A program made the translations under genes and the position numbers. A DNA stretch of 64,000 nt, taken from the NCBI GenBank assembly GCA_963735955.1, contig CAVTND010000002.1:326180-390179 (forward strand), read 5' to 3'. Positions 27,786 to 38,490 of this stretch are shown here, in pieces. Within the stretch, counting starts at the first letter, position 1, and each line of letters begins with the position of its first letter. The notes below the pieces were generated by a model. It made no database searches. It saw only the letters and a list, made by a program, of their open reading frames with translations, and was not told where the DNA came from. Origin of the DNA: CAVTND01 sp963735955. GTDB taxonomy: Bacteria; Pseudomonadota; Gammaproteobacteria; Burkholderiales; Burkholderiaceae_F.

Positions 27786-28436
27786 ATGATCAAGCGCAGC
27801 TACGAGTCCATCGTGTCGACCTGGCTTGCCGGGCTGCTGGTGTTGCTTCCGCTCGCGCTGACGGCCACGGTACTCGTCTGGGCGTTCACCCTGCTCAACC
27901 GGTTCGTCGGGCCCGGCAGCCTGGTCGGGCGGCTCTTCGCCGCAATCGGCGATCCCTTCTCCGACCATCCCGGTCTCGCCTACCTGTTCGGCACGCTGGT
28001 GCTGATCGCGGCGATCTACCTGCTCGGCCTCGTCGCGCAGCTCGGCCTGAAAGGGCCGCTGAAGACGCTGGCGAACGCGACGCTGCGGCGGATTCCGCTC
28101 ATCGGCAGCCTCTACGGCCTCGCCGACCGTTTCGTCGGGCTCCTGGACCAGCCGCAGGAAGCGGACATCCGCGCGATGAGCCCGGTGTGGTGCTTCTTCG
28201 GCGGCAAGGGCGCGGCGGTCCTCGCGCTGGCGCCGAGCGCGCAGCCGATCGAGATCGACGGCCAGGGCTATATCGCCGTGCTGGTGCCGACCGCGCCGGT
28301 GCCGTTCGGGGGCGCGCTGATCTACGTGCCGGCCGCGTGGGTGCGCCCGGCCGACATCGGGGTCGACAAGCTGACCGCGATCTACGTGTCGATGGGCATC
28401 ACGCCGCCGCCGTCGCCGCGCGCGCCGGCCGCCTGA
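27786..28436 (+). CDS. DUF502 family membrane protein
   Basis: An intact 216-aa protein. Two hydrophobic helices near the N-terminus (WLAGLLVLLPLALTATVLVW and YLFGTLVLIAAIYLLGLVAQ) flank the conserved NRFVGPGS region. A soluble domain with IPLIGSLYGLADRFVGLL follows. This matches DUF502, which is widespread in proteobacteria and of unknown function. It stands alone between two minus-strand operons. Confidence 0.85.
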   Translation: MIKRSYESIVSTWLAGLLVLLPLALTATVLVWAFTLLNRFVGPGSLVGRLFAAIGDPFSDHPGLAYLFGTLVLIAAIYLLGLVAQLGLKGPLKTLANATLRRIPLIGSLYGLADRFVGLLDQPQEADIRAMSPVWCFFGGKGAAVLALAPSAQPIEIDGQGYIAVLVPTAPVPFGGALIYVPAAWVRPADIGVDKLTAIYVSMGITPPPSPRAPAA

Positions 28437-28444
28437 CCGCGACG

Positions 28445-29580
28445 CTAGTCGAGCGTCGTGCGGTAGCGCAGCAGCGCTACCGTCGCCGCCGCGAGCAGGA
28501 ACGCGGCGATCGGCCACACCTCCGGCAGGATCTCCGCCGCCCCGTTCCCCTTGAGCAGGATCCCGCGCACGATCCGCAGGAAGTGCGTGAGCGGCAGGAT
28601 CTCGCCGAGCCACTGCGCCCATTCGGGCATGCCCCGGAACGGGAACATGAACCCCGAGAGCAGGATCGAGGGCAGGAAGAAGAAGATCGCCATCTGCATC
28701 GCCTGCAGCTGGTTCCCCGCGACGGTCGAGAACGTGAAGCCGACGCCGAGATTGGCGGCGATGAAGAGCACGCTCACCAGCGAGAGCAGCGTGAGGCTGC
28801 CGACCATCGGCACGTTGAACAGGAACTTGGCCGCCGCCAGGATCAGCGTCACCTGCACGTAGCCGACGATGATGAACGGCAGGATCTTGCCCGCCATCAC
28901 CTCGACCGGCCGCACCGGGGTGGCGAGGAGGTTCTCCATCGTGCCGCGCTCGCGCTCGCGGGTGACCGAGAGCGAGGTCATGATCACCATCGTCATCGTC
29001 AGCACGACGCCGATCAGTCCCGGCACGATGTTGTACTGGGTGATGCCCTCCGGGTTGTAGCGCCGCTGCACGCGCAGCTCGAACGGCGGCGGGCCGTTCT
29101 TGAGGTTCGCCAGCGCGCCGCGCAGGTCGTGGTCGAGCGCGCGTCTGGTTGAGGTTGAGGAGCGCGGTCAGCGCGTTCGACGTCGCCGCCGGGTCGGACG
29201 CGTCGCCCTCGACCAGCAGCACCGGCCGCTCGCCGCGCTGGAGCTTGCGCGCGAAGTCCTGCGGCACCGTCACCAGGAACTGGACCTGTCCGGTCTCGAG
29301 CAGCCGGCTGCCCTCGGCGTCCGAGCTCACGACCTTCGTCACCCGGAAATAGCCCGAGTTCTCCATCGCCGCGGATGAAGCTCCGCGAGAAGACGCTCGG
29401 GTCCGCATCGAGCACCGCGGTCGGCAGGTTCTTCGGGTCGCTGTTGATCGCGAAGCCGAACAGGATGAGCTGCATGATCGGCACGCCGACCATCATGGCG
29501 AAGGTGACGCGGTCGCGGCGCATCTGCACGAACTCCTTCGCCAGCACCGCGACGAAGCGCGTCCAGCTGAAGCCGTTCAT
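28445..29580 (-). CDS. ABC-2 type exporter permease (frameshifted)
   Basis: About 375 aa of the YbhR/YbhS type. One N-terminal helix (RVTFAMMVGVPIMQLILFGF) and a large periplasmic loop precede five C-terminal helices with the family block SVTRERERGTMENLLATPVR. Shifts near 29365 and 29140 split the loop. It is the last gene of the TetR-led operon, 18 bp after the ATPase. YbhFSR-type exporters have two permeases; only one is present, so it may act as a homodimer. Confidence 0.8.
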
Positions 29581-29598
29581 GGCGCGCTCATTGCACGC

Positions 29599-30528
29599 TC
29601 ATTGCACATTATCCTGCGCCTGCTGCATGAACTTGATGAACGCGTCCTCGAGCCCCGCCGGCACTTCCCGCCAGCTCGTGCCCGGCCGGTCGCGGAACGG
29701 GGCGATCGCCGCGGCGAGCGCCTCGGCGTCGGTGCCGCTGACGTGCAGCGCGTTGCCGAACGCCGCGACCATCTCGACACCCGGACGCTTGCGCAGCTCG
29801 TCGGCGAGCGCGTCGAGCTCCTCGCCGACGACCTCCCAGGTGTGCAGGCCCGACTGCCGGACGACCTCGTCGGCGGTGCCCTGGGCGAGCAGCTTCCCGT
29901 AGGCGATGTATGCGAGGCGGTGGCAGCGCTCCGCCTCGTCCATGTAGTGGGTGCTGACCAGCACGGTGATGCCCTGCGCGGCGAGCGCGTGGAGCTGGTC
30001 CCAGAACTCGCGGCGCGCCTTCGGGTCGACGCCGGCGGTCGGCTCGTCGAGCAGCAGCAGCTCGGGCTCGTGCAGCAGGCAGGCCGCGAGCGCGAGCCGC
30101 TGCTTCCAGCCGCCCGAGAGCGCGCCGGCGAGCTGCTTCGCGCGCGCGCTCAGGCCCAGCTGCTCGAGTCCCTCCCGGACGCGGCGCTTGCGATCGCGCA
30201 CGCCGTAGACGCGCGCGATGAAGTCGAGGTTCTCCTCGATCGAGAGGTCCTCGTAGAGGCTGAAGCGCTGGGTCATGTAGCCGACGCGGCGCTTGATCTC
30301 GGGCGCGCGGGTGCGCAGATCGAGGCCGAGGGTGGTCCCGCTGCCCTCGTCCGGCGTGAGCAGCCCGCACAGCATGCGGATCGTCGTCGTCTTGCCGCTG
30401 CCGTTCGGTCCGAGGAAGCCGACGATGCGGCCGCGCGGCACCGCGAGGTCGATGTGGTCGACCACGGCGCGCTTGCCGTAGCGCTTGGTCAGGCCGCGGA
30501 CTTCGATCGCCGGGGCGGCGTCGTTCAC
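29599..30528 (-). CDS. ABC exporter ATP-binding protein
   Basis: An intact 309-aa ATPase with Walker A GPNGSGKTT near residue 39, signature LSGGWKQ near 140 and Walker B LLLLDEPTAGVDP near 160. It matches the YbhF/DrrA group of exporter ATPases. Its ATG overlaps the HlyD stop (ATGA). It energises the ABC-2 permease encoded next. Confidence 0.9.
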   Translation of the reverse strand: MNDAAPAIEVRGLTKRYGKRAVVDHIDLAVPRGRIVGFLGPNGSGKTTTIRMLCGLLTPDEGSGTTLGLDLRTRAPEIKRRVGYMTQRFSLYEDLSIEENLDFIARVYGVRDRKRRVREGLEQLGLSARAKQLAGALSGGWKQRLALAACLLHEPELLLLDEPTAGVDPKARREFWDQLHALAAQGITVLVSTHYMDEAERCHRLAYIAYGKLLAQGTADEVVRQSGLHTWEVVGEELDALADELRKRPGVEMVAAFGNALHVSGTDAEALAAAIAPFRDRPGTSWREVPAGLEDAFIKFMQQAQDNVQ

Positions 30529-31495
30529 TTCAGCGTCACTTCCACCGGCTGCCCGGGATGGAGCTTGGGCGCGTCGGCGACGCCGGCCGTGCCTCGACCA
30601 GGAAGACGAGCTTCTCCTGCCGCTCGCGGCTGTAGATCACCGGCGGCGTGTACTCGGCCTGCGGCGCGATGTACGTGATCTGCGCGGGGATCGGCCCGGC
30701 GCAGCCGTCGCAGGCGAGGGTGACCGGCTGCGCCGCGCTTGAGCGCGCCGACCTGCGTCTCCGGCACGAAGAAGCGCACCTTGATGTTCCCGGGGGGCAG
30801 CAGGTTCACCACCGGCGCGCCCGCCGGCACCCACTCGCCCTGCACGAACAGCGTGTCCTGCACCAGCGCGTCCTGCGGCGACCGCTGCGCCTTCTGCGCG
30901 AGCCGCCAGTCGGCCTGCGCGAGCGTGGCGCGCGCGGCGGCGACCTCGGCTTCGGCGGCGCGGATCTCGTCGGGGCGGGCGGCGAGCCGCGCGGTGGCGA
31001 GCTGCGCGCGCATCTCCTCGACCTGCCCGCGGGCGCGCGCGGCCTGGTTGCGGGCGTCGTCGAGGCGCTCGCCCGAAACGTAGTTGGCGCGGTAGAGATC
31101 CTCCTGGCGCCTGAGGTTCGCCTCGGCGAGCTTGAGGTTCGCCTCCGCCTGGACGAGCTCGGCGCGCACCGCCTCGATCTCGCTCGGCCGCTTCGCCTTC
31201 TGCAGGTTCGCGAGCTGCGCCTGCGCGCGCGCGACGCGGTCGGCGGCCTCGCGCCGCTGCGCCGCCTCGTTGTCCTGCTCGAGGGCGAACAGCGGCTCGG
31301 CCGCCTTGACCTGGTCGCCGCGCTTCACCGCGAGCTTGGCGAGCTGCCCGGCGAACGGCGAGGCGACGCGGACGTACTCGCCCTCGGCGTAGCCCTGGAG
31401 GCGCTGCTGCGGCGGATCGCTGCAGCCGGCGACGAATGCCGCGCGAGGAGGATCGCGACTGCGTGCTGCACCGTCGGGCGTCCGGCGCGCCGCAT
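30525..31495 (-). CDS. HlyD/YbhG-type membrane-fusion lipoprotein (frameshifted)
   Basis: A periplasmic adaptor for the ABC exporter, about 320 aa. A lipobox (FVAGCSDPP) becomes visible after a shift near 31440. It is followed by the lipoyl half-motif (EYVRVASPFAGQLAKLAVKR) and a long alpha-helical hairpin (about residues 75-190) rich in Ala, Glu and Arg. The second barrel half (PPGNIKVRFFVPETQVGALK) is broken near 30735 and 30600. It ends HPGQPVEVTLK. The start ATG 31495 is 8 bp after the SRPBCC stop. Confidence 0.8.
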
Positions 31496-31503
31496 CGGTC
31501 GCT

Positions 31504-31941
31504 CTAGCCGTTGCGCTCGGCGAACTGTTTCAGCGCGAGCCCGGTCGCGTCGAAGCTCCGCTTCACCGGGCCGTCGAGCACGCGGCGCACGAACGGCACC
31601 GCGAGGCCGCGGAAGCGCTTCTCGTGGATCAGGCGCGAGCGCGCGGCATCGAGCGCCTCGACGACGAAGCGCTGCTCGCCCACGAGGATCCCGGGGAAGC
31701 GCGCGAGCCACCGCAGCTCGCGCGGCGGGCGGAAGGTGACGATGCGCGGCCGCAGCCGCATCGCGCGCCCGCCGTCGGGCTTCACCAGCACCTCCAGCTC
31801 GGCGCGCCGCGCCGCCTCGCCGGCGACGCGCGGCATGAACGGATTCCACTCCGGATAGCGCCGGAAATCGGTGAGCGCATGCCAGACGCGCTCGGCCGGG
31901 GCGTCGATCTCGATCATCGCGAAGAGCTCGGCGAGAAGCAT
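31504..31941 (-). CDS. SRPBCC-family (START-like) ligand-binding protein
   Basis: An intact 145-aa protein of the polyketide-cyclase/START fold. It begins AMIEIDAPAERVWHALTDFR and has YPEWNPFMPRV, typical of SRPBCC proteins that hold hydrophobic ligands in a deep cavity. Its ATG overlaps the RND stop (ATGA). Between two efflux systems it might bind or sense a lipophilic substrate. That is inference from context. Confidence 0.8.
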   Translation of the reverse strand: MLLAELFAMIEIDAPAERVWHALTDFRRYPEWNPFMPRVAGEAARRAELEVLVKPDGGRAMRLRPRIVTFRPPRELRWLARFPGILVGEQRFVVEALDAARSRLIHEKRFRGLAVPFVRRVLDGPVKRSFDATGLALKQFAERNG

Positions 31942-34900
31942 CAGGCCGTCCCTTCGATCATGTGCGGCGGGACCCGCGGCGCAGCCTGCGCGGCGGGTGC
32001 GGGACGCTTCGCCGGTGCGCGGGACGGGACCTTCACGCGGAACCACGCGGCGTAGAGCGCCGGCAGGAAGAGCAGCGTGAGCGCGGTGGCGACGACGAGG
32101 CCGCCCATGATCGCGACCGCCATCGGCCCGAAGAACGCGCTCCGCGTGAGCGGGATCATCGCCAGCACCGCCGCCGCCGCCGTCAGCACGATCGGCCGGA
32201 AGCGCCGCACGGTCGCCTCGACCACCGCCTCCCAGGGCGCGTGCCCCGTGCGGATGTCCTGGTCGATCTGGTCCACGAGAATCACGGAGTTGCGCATGAT
32301 CATTCCGGAGAGCGCGATCGTACCCAACATGGCCACGAACCCGAACGGCTGGTTGAACAGAAGCATGAACGCCGTCACGCCGATCAGCCCGAGCGGGGCG
32401 GTCAGCACCACCATCGCCACGCGCGAGAAGCTCTGGAGCTGGATCATCAGCACCGTCAGGACCACCAGGATGAAGAGCGGGAACCCGGCCGCGACCGACT
32501 TCTGGCCGCGCGCGGCGTCCTCGACCGCGCCGCCGGTCTCGATCCGGTAGCCGGGCGGCAGGCTCGCCTTGATCGCGGCGAGGGCCGGCTCGATCTGCGC
32601 CGTGACCGCGGGCGCCTGGATGTCGCCGTACACGTTCGCGCGCACGGTGATGGTCGGCAGGCGGTTGCGGCGCCAGACGATGCCGTCCTCGAACCCGTAG
32701 GAGATCGTCGCGATCTGGCACAGCGGGACGGACTTGCCGGAGCGCGTCGGCAGCGCGAGGTCCTGGAGGTAGGAGAGCTTCGCGCGCTCGTCGACCGCGC
32801 CGCGCATCAGCACCTCGATCAGCTTGTCGCGCTCGCGGTAGTAGGTCACCGTCAGCCCGTTCAGCGAGGTGTTGAGGAACGTCGAGAGATCCTGCGACGA
32901 CAGCCCGAGCAGGCGCACCTTCTCCTGGTCGATGTCGACCTTGATGACCTTCGCTTTCTCGTCCCAGTCGAAGTGCACGTTCGAGACGTGCCGGTTCTCG
33001 CGCATGCGCTCGGCGACGCGCTCGGCGTACCGCCGCACCGTCGGGATGTCCTCGCCCGACACGCGGAACTGCACCGGGTAGCCGACCGGCGGCCCGTTCT
33101 CGAGCCGGGCGATGTTCGCGCGCACGCCCTGGAAGTCCCGCTCGAAGCGCTCGATGAGCCGCGCGCGGAGCCGCTCGCGATCCGCGATCCCCTTGGTGAG
33201 GATCACGAACTGCGCGAAGTTGGCGTGCGCGAGCTGCTGGTCGAGCGGCAGGTAGAAGCGCGGGGTGCCCTGGCCGACGTAGCTCACGTAGCTCTCGATC
33301 CCCGTTTCCTGCTCGAGCACCTGCTCGAAGCGCTTGACCATGCTTTCGGTCGCCGCGAACGACGAGCCCTGCGCGAGGCGCAGGTCGACGAGCAGCTCCG
33401 GCCGGCTGGAAGCGGGGAAGAACTGCTGCGGCACGAACCGGAACGCGAGGAGCGACGCCGCGAAGAGCGCGACCGTCGCGACCAGCACCGTCGTGCGTTG
33501 CGCGACGCACCAGTGGATGACGCCGCGCAGGCGGTTGTAGAAGGGCGTGCGGTAGATGGCGCCTTCGCCGTGCTCGCGGGGCGCAGCGGGGACGGGCGCG
33601 GTGCGACGGAGCAGGCGCCGGAACCACGACGGCTTCGCCGCCCCGTGCGCGAAATCCGGCAGGAGCTTGTAGCCGAGGTAGGGCACGAACACGACCGCCG
33701 CGACCCACGACACGGCGAGCGCGATCGCGGTCACCTGGAAGATCGAGCGCGTGTACTCGCCGGTGGTCGACGCCGCGGTCGCGATCGGCAGGAACCCGGC
33801 CACGGTGACCAGCGTCCCGGAGAGCATCGGCATCGCGGTGCTGGTGTAGGCGAAGCTCGCCGCCCGCAGGCGGTCCCAGCCCTGCTCCATCTTGGTCGCC
33901 ATCATCTCGACCGCGATGATCGCGTCGTCGACGAGCAGGCCGAGCGAGAGGATGAGCGCGCCGAGCGAGATCTTGTGCAGACCCGATGTCGCCGAGGCGC
34001 ATGAAGAGGAAGGTCGCCGCGAGGACGAGCGGGATCGTGAGCGCGACGACGATCCCGGTGCGCCAGCCCGAGCGAGAGGAGGCTCACCGCGAGCACGATG
34101 ATCACCGCCTCGGCGAGCGAGCGCACGAACTCGTTCACCGACCGCTGCACCGCCTGCGGCTGGCTCGTCACCTGCGCGAGCTCGAGGCCGACCGGGAGCT
34201 CGCTTGCGCGAGGCGGTCGACCTCGCGGTCGAGGTTCGCCCCGAGCTCGATGATGTCGCCGCCCTTGACCATCGCGACGCCGATGCCGAACGCCTCCCGG
34301 CCCTGGAACCGCATCTTCGGCTGCGGCGGGTCGGCATAGCCGCGCTGCACCCGCGCGATGTCGCCGAGGCGGAAGAGCCGCCCGTTGGCGCGGATGGTCG
34401 TCTCGCGGACCGCGTCGACCGAGTCGAAGTCGCCGGTGGTGCGGAGGTAGATCTGGTCGCTCGGCGTCTCGAACGCGCCGGCGGGGGCGATCGCGTTCTG
34501 GGTGGCGAGCGCGTTCACGATCGTCGCGGCGTCGACGCCGAGCGTCGCGAGCCGGGTGTTCGACAGCTCGATGTAGACCTTCTCGTCCTGCTCGCCGAAG
34601 AACTCGACCTTGGCGACGTCGGGGACGCGCAGCAGCTCGGACCGGATGCGGTCGGCGTACTTCTTGAGGTCGGCGTAGGAGAAGCCCTCGCCGGTGAGCG
34701 CGTAGACGTTGCCGTAGACGTCGCCGAACTCGTCGTTGAACGACGGACCGGTGATGCCGGCCGGCAGGGTGTTGCGGATGTCGCCGACCTTCTTGCGCAC
34801 CTGGTACCAGGTGTCCGGCACCGCGGACGGCGGCGCCGAGTCCTTCAGCCTGAAGAACACCAGGGATTCGCCGGGCTTCGAGTAGCTCTGGATGACGTCG

Positions 34901-35140
34901 ACGTTCGGCGCCTCCTGCAGCTTCTTCTCGATCTTGTCGGTGATCTGCTCCTCGACCTGGCGCGCGGTCGCGCCCGGCCAGCCGGTCCGGATCACCATCA
35001 CCTTGAAGGTGAACGGCGGGTCCTCCGACTGCCCGAGCTTGGTGTAGGAGAGGACGCCGAAGACGGCGAGGACCAGCATGGCGTAGAGCACCAGGCTGCG
35101 GTGCGCCGAGCGCCCATTCGGAGAGGTTGAAGCGTGACAT
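31941..35140 (-). CDS. RND efflux inner-membrane transporter (frameshifted)
   Basis: A proton-driven multidrug exporter of the HAE1/AcrB-like class, about 1065 aa. It opens with a helix and the pore segments (GATARQVEEQITDKIEKKLQ). The central helices (ISLGALILSLGLLVDDAIIA, with the paired Asp of the proton relay), a second half (QSYVSYVGQG-like porter domain), and the final helices (GMIMRNSVILVDQIDQDIRT; TALTLLFLPALYAAWF) follow. Shifts near 35110, 34195, 34070 and 33985 break the first half; the second half is continuous. It follows the adaptor gene by 64 bp, across a GC-rich hairpin. No outer-membrane channel gene is nearby. Confidence 0.88.
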
Positions 35141-35160
35141 GGCGGTCTCTTCGGTTTTCC

Positions 35161-35185
35161 CCCTCTCCCGGGTGGCGGGAGAGGG
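35161..35185. repeat. Intercistronic CCCTCTCCC hairpin
   Basis: A perfect 9-bp inverted repeat, CCCTCTCCC and GGGAGAGGG, with a 7-base loop, in the short gap between the RND adaptor and transporter genes. Similar sequences occur as short interspersed repeats in many high-GC proteobacteria. It may stabilise mRNA or tune downstream expression. Confidence 0.5.
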
Positions 35186-35204
35186 CTGGGAGGAAGGGGT
35201 CGGT

Positions 35205-36342
35205 TCAGCCGCCCGCGCGCAGCGCGGCCTCGAGCGCCTGCTGCGAGCGCGGGCTGGCGAGCGTCTCGCTCATCACGCGCACCGTCTCGCCGGGCAGGAG
35301 CTTGTGCACGCCCGCGGTGACGACGACCTCGCCCGTGTGCAGGCCGTCGCGGACGGTGACGCCGTCCTCGCGGTAGGCGCCGATCGTGACCGGCCGCAGG
35401 TTGACCTGGCTCGTCTGCGGGTCGACGACCCAGACCGCCGGCTTGCCGTCCACCTGCGTGAGCGCGGTGAGCGGGAGCGTGATCACTTCGCCGCCGGCGC
35501 GGTCGCCGAGCGCGACGTTGGCCGTCATGCCGAGCTTCACCGCGGCGTCGGGCTCGAGGATGGTGATCTTGGCCGCGAACGTGCGCGTCGCCGGGTCGGC
35601 GTTCGGCGCGATCTCGCGGACGCGGCCGACGTAGGGCTTGTCGTGCGCCGCCCACAGGGCGACGAGCACCTGGCTCGCGTCGCGCAGCTCGCCGAGCCGC
35701 GTCTCGGGCACGTTGATCGCGACTTCCTTCTCCTCCGGGCGCGCGAACCGCAGCACCGGCTGCCCGGCGGAGACGACCTGGCCGGCCTCGACGGTGACCG
35801 CGGTGATCACGCCGTCGGCCTCGGCGACGAGCGTCGTGTAGGACGACTGGTTGCTGGCGACCTGGGCCTGCGCCCGGGCCTGCTCGAGGCGCGCCTTGCT
35901 GGTGTTGAAGGTGTTCTCGCGCGCGTCGAGCACCGCCTTGCTCACGTACTGCTTCGCGTAGAGGTCGCGATAGCGCTCGAGCTCCGCCTTGGCGAGCGCG
36001 TGGTCCGCTTCGGCGGCGGCGAGCTGCGAGCGCGCGGACTCGACGTCGAGCTGGGCGTCCTGCGGATCGAGGCGCGCGAGCTGCTGCGCCCTTCTTCACC
36101 GTCGCGCCGACGTCGACGAAGCGCGCGACGACCTTGCCGCCGACGCGGAACGCGAGGTCGTTCTCGTAGCGCGCGCGGACTTCGCCGGAGTAGACGTTCG
36201 CGCCCTCCGCGGGCTTCGCGCCGACGACCTGTGCGATCACGGTGCGGGGCGCGGGCGCCTGGGCCTCCTGCTTGCCGCAGCCGGCCAGGACGGCGACGAG
36301 GGCGACAGCGGCGACGAGGGGGATCGTTCGGAACGTGGACAT
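35205..36342 (-). CDS. RND efflux periplasmic adaptor (MFP; frameshifted)
   Basis: About 378 aa. A lipoprotein signal (VALVAVLAGCGKQ) is followed by the barrel start (GEVRARYENDLAFRVGGKVV), a helical hairpin around 95-165 (SKAVLDARENTFNTSKARLE), the second lipoyl half and membrane-proximal domain (VITLPLTALTQVDGKPAVWV). One shift near 36093 interrupts the first lipoyl-hairpin border. It connects the RND transporter to an outer-membrane channel. It lies 119 bp after the TetR gene in the same direction. Confidence 0.86.
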
Positions 36343-36461
36343 GGCAGGCTCCGTGTGCTCAGCGTATCTCAATGACCGATGCCGCGCGCCATCAGCACCG
36401 CGGCGAGGGGCGGCAACGCGGCGAAATGGGGTAGGCGAGGGTCGCGTCGAGCATCATGGCG

Positions 36462-37104
36462 TTACCGCACGCGCACGCCGTCGAGGACGATGTCGATGCA
36501 GGTCGCGAGGTAGCGCTCGGGATCGAGATCCTTCGGCACGCAGCTCGCGAACGAGTGCCGCCACAGCACCTTGAGCACGAGCGGGCCGAGCAGGACCTGG
36601 CACGGCGTACTCGACGTCGAGCGGCCGGAACTCGCCGGAGGCGACGCCGCGCTCGAGCGCGCGCGTGAAGAGCCGCTTGCCGCGCACGATCACGTTGTCG
36701 TGGTAGTACTGCGCGATCTCGGGGAAGTTGCCCGCCTCCGAGATCATCAGCTTCGGGATGCCGCTCAGCGCGGTGCTGCCGAAGAGCCGCCACCAGCCCT
36801 TCACCAGCTCGCGGAGGAGGTCGGACGCGGTGCCGGTGAAGTTCTCGAAGATCTGCTCGCCCTCGGCGAGCACCGGGACGACGGCGCTCTGGATCACCGC
36901 CTTGAAGAGCTCCTCCTTGCTGTCGAAGTAGAGGTAGAGCGTTCCTTTCGACACGCCGGCGCGCGCGGCCACGTCCTCGAGCCGGGTGGCGGCGAAGCCC
37001 TTCTCGACGAAGAGCTCGAGCGCGGCGGCGGTCAGCTCGCTCGGGCGGGCGTCTTTCCGGCGCTCGAAGCGCGGTTCGTTCTTCAGTGCTTGGTTGTTGT
37101 CCAT
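36462..37104 (-). CDS. TetR/AcrR-family repressor (frameshifted near C-terminus)
   Basis: About 213 aa. The N-terminal HTH (ALELFVEKGFAATRLEDVAA followed by RAGVSKGTLYLYFDSKEELF) is a textbook TetR DNA-binding domain at residues 25-70. The C-terminal ligand domain resembles TetR_C AefR/AcrR types. A shift near 36600 precedes the true end (VLDGVRVR-stop at 36462). It heads the operon of RND and ABC exporters and probably represses it through the repeated motif just upstream. Confidence 0.87.
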
Positions 37105-37119
37105 GGGTATGGTTCTGAC

Positions 37120-37159
37120 TGACTGGCCGGTAAGTTATAGATTACTGACTGGCCGGTCA
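37120..37159. promoter_or_regulatory. Putative TetR operator, repeated TGACTGGCCGGT
   Basis: The 12-mer TGACTGGCCGGT occurs at 37120-37131 and 37146-37157, 26 bp start to start, just upstream of the tetR start. The second copy extends to TGACTGGCCGGTCA, a near palindrome with one mismatched pair of positions. The A/T-rich stretch between the copies could hold the -10 region. Position and symmetry suggest autoregulation by the TetR protein. Confidence 0.6.
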
Positions 37160-37287
37160 ATAAAGTTTTACTGATCCGTGCATAAGTCGAGCCGCCGAAG
37201 CCCAACGGTGTGAGTGCCCGCTACCATGCAATGCACCGGCGTGCGGAGGTCGAACTGGGCGCGATCGTCGACCATGACGGGCCATCG

Positions 37288-38169
37288 CTAGATGCCCACC
37301 AGCGCGGCGCCGATGACGCCGGCCGAGTCGCCGAGCCGGTGCTTCACGATCGGCGTCTCGAGCGAATCGCTGAAGACGCGCCGCCGGACCTCCTCGACCC
37401 CGCGCGCGTACAGCTCGTCGATCTTCGAGAGCCCGCCGCCCAGGACGATCACGTCCGGGTCGAGGACCGCGATCAGGTTGGCGAGCGCCTGGCCGAAGCG
37501 CGCGAAGAAATCGTCCATCGCCGCCGTGGCGGCCGGGTCGCCAGCGCGCCAGGCTGCGACGATCTCATCCACCGGCTGCCGCGACCCGGCGCGTTCGGCG
37601 TAGCGGTTCTCGAGCCCCGAGCCGCTGATGAACGTCTCGACGCAGCCGCGGGCCCCGCAGTAACAGGCGGGCCCGGCCGGATCGATGACGGTGTGCCCCC
37701 ACTCACCGGCGATCGACTGCAGCCCGCCGTGCACCTTGCCGTCGATGACGATGCCGCCGCCGCAGCCGGTGCCCATGATCACGCCGAACACGACGCGGTG
37801 CCCCCGGCCGGCGCCGGCAAGTGCCTCGGCGAGCGCGAAGCAGTTGGCGTCGTTCTCGATCGCCAGCTCACGCCCCAGCCGGGTGCGCAGATCGCTCGCG
37901 ACCGGCATCCCGTTCAGGCAGGTGGTGTTCGAGTTCTTGAGCAGGCCCGAGCGCCGGGAGACGGCCCCGGCGGTGCCGATCCCGAGTGTGTGCGGCGCGT
38001 CATCCGCCGCGCGGACGATCCGGCGGTAGAGCCGTTCGATCCCGCCGAGCACCGGCTCGTAGCCCGACGCGTCGGTGGGGATGCGCTCGCGCAGTACCTC
38101 GCGCCCCTCGTCGTCGAGGATCACGCCCTCGGTCTTCGTACCGCCGAGATCGATGCCGAGACGCAACAT
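37288..38169 (-). CDS. ROK-family sugar kinase (glucokinase/fructokinase type)
   Basis: An intact 293-aa kinase. The N-terminal ATP phosphate motif RLGIDLGGTKTEGVIL is at residues 3-18. IENDANCFALAEALAG holds the catalytic Asp, and GTGCGGGIVIDGKVHGG follows. The ROK zinc motif is GEWGH...CYCGARGCVETFISG with its three Cys. It phosphorylates a hexose such as fructose or glucose with ATP; the exact sugar is not decidable. ATG 38169 is chosen by family length, although its ribosome-binding site is weak. It stands alone. Confidence 0.88.
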   Translation of the reverse strand: MLRLGIDLGGTKTEGVILDDEGREVLRERIPTDASGYEPVLGGIERLYRRIVRAADDAPHTLGIGTAGAVSRRSGLLKNSNTTCLNGMPVASDLRTRLGRELAIENDANCFALAEALAGAGRGHRVVFGVIMGTGCGGGIVIDGKVHGGLQSIAGEWGHTVIDPAGPACYCGARGCVETFISGSGLENRYAERAGSRQPVDEIVAAWRAGDPAATAAMDDFFARFGQALANLIAVLDPDVIVLGGGLSKIDELYARGVEEVRRRVFSDSLETPIVKHRLGDSAGVIGAALVGI

Positions 38170-38490
38170 GATGTCTTCGGGGTTTCGTTTCGAGCGAAGC
38201 GGGTGGACCGATGGGCGACAGCCTGTCTTCAAAGGTTCATCGTGTGCCCGGGAATACTCTCATGGCGGAGGCTGTTCTCGAAATCGTTCCCGCCGAAGGC
38301 GTCTCCGGGAACCGGGACTGGCGTGTCGTCACGGTGCGACGCTGCGCCGCGCCGCTGTGCGCGAGGAAATTTCCTTCGCGTCGTCGTTGTCAAGCAAACG
38401 TCGCGGGCGCAGACTATTTCGTGCCGATCAGAAATAGCGGGGACCGAGGGAGAACAACACCGATAGCTCGCAACTCGATCGAGGTTCGAC
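38170..38490. other. Intergenic region before the CHRD/PEP-CTERM gene
   Basis: About 320 bases between the divergent ROK kinase and CHRD genes. I see no ORF with coding features, no clear sigma-70 promoter and no strong repeat. Promoters for both genes presumably lie here. Confidence 0.5.

Noticed and set aside
31962..34004. A 680-codon plus-strand frame opposite the RND pump
   Set aside because: It is rich in Arg, Asp and His with no domain, and mirrors strong codon bias of the minus-strand RND gene.
36371..36461. A short minus-strand ORF (MMLDATLAYP...) after tetR, resembling the start of a small membrane protein family
   Set aside because: Only about 20 residues match the pattern and the rest is missing. 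It is too short to call even as a pseudogene with confidence.
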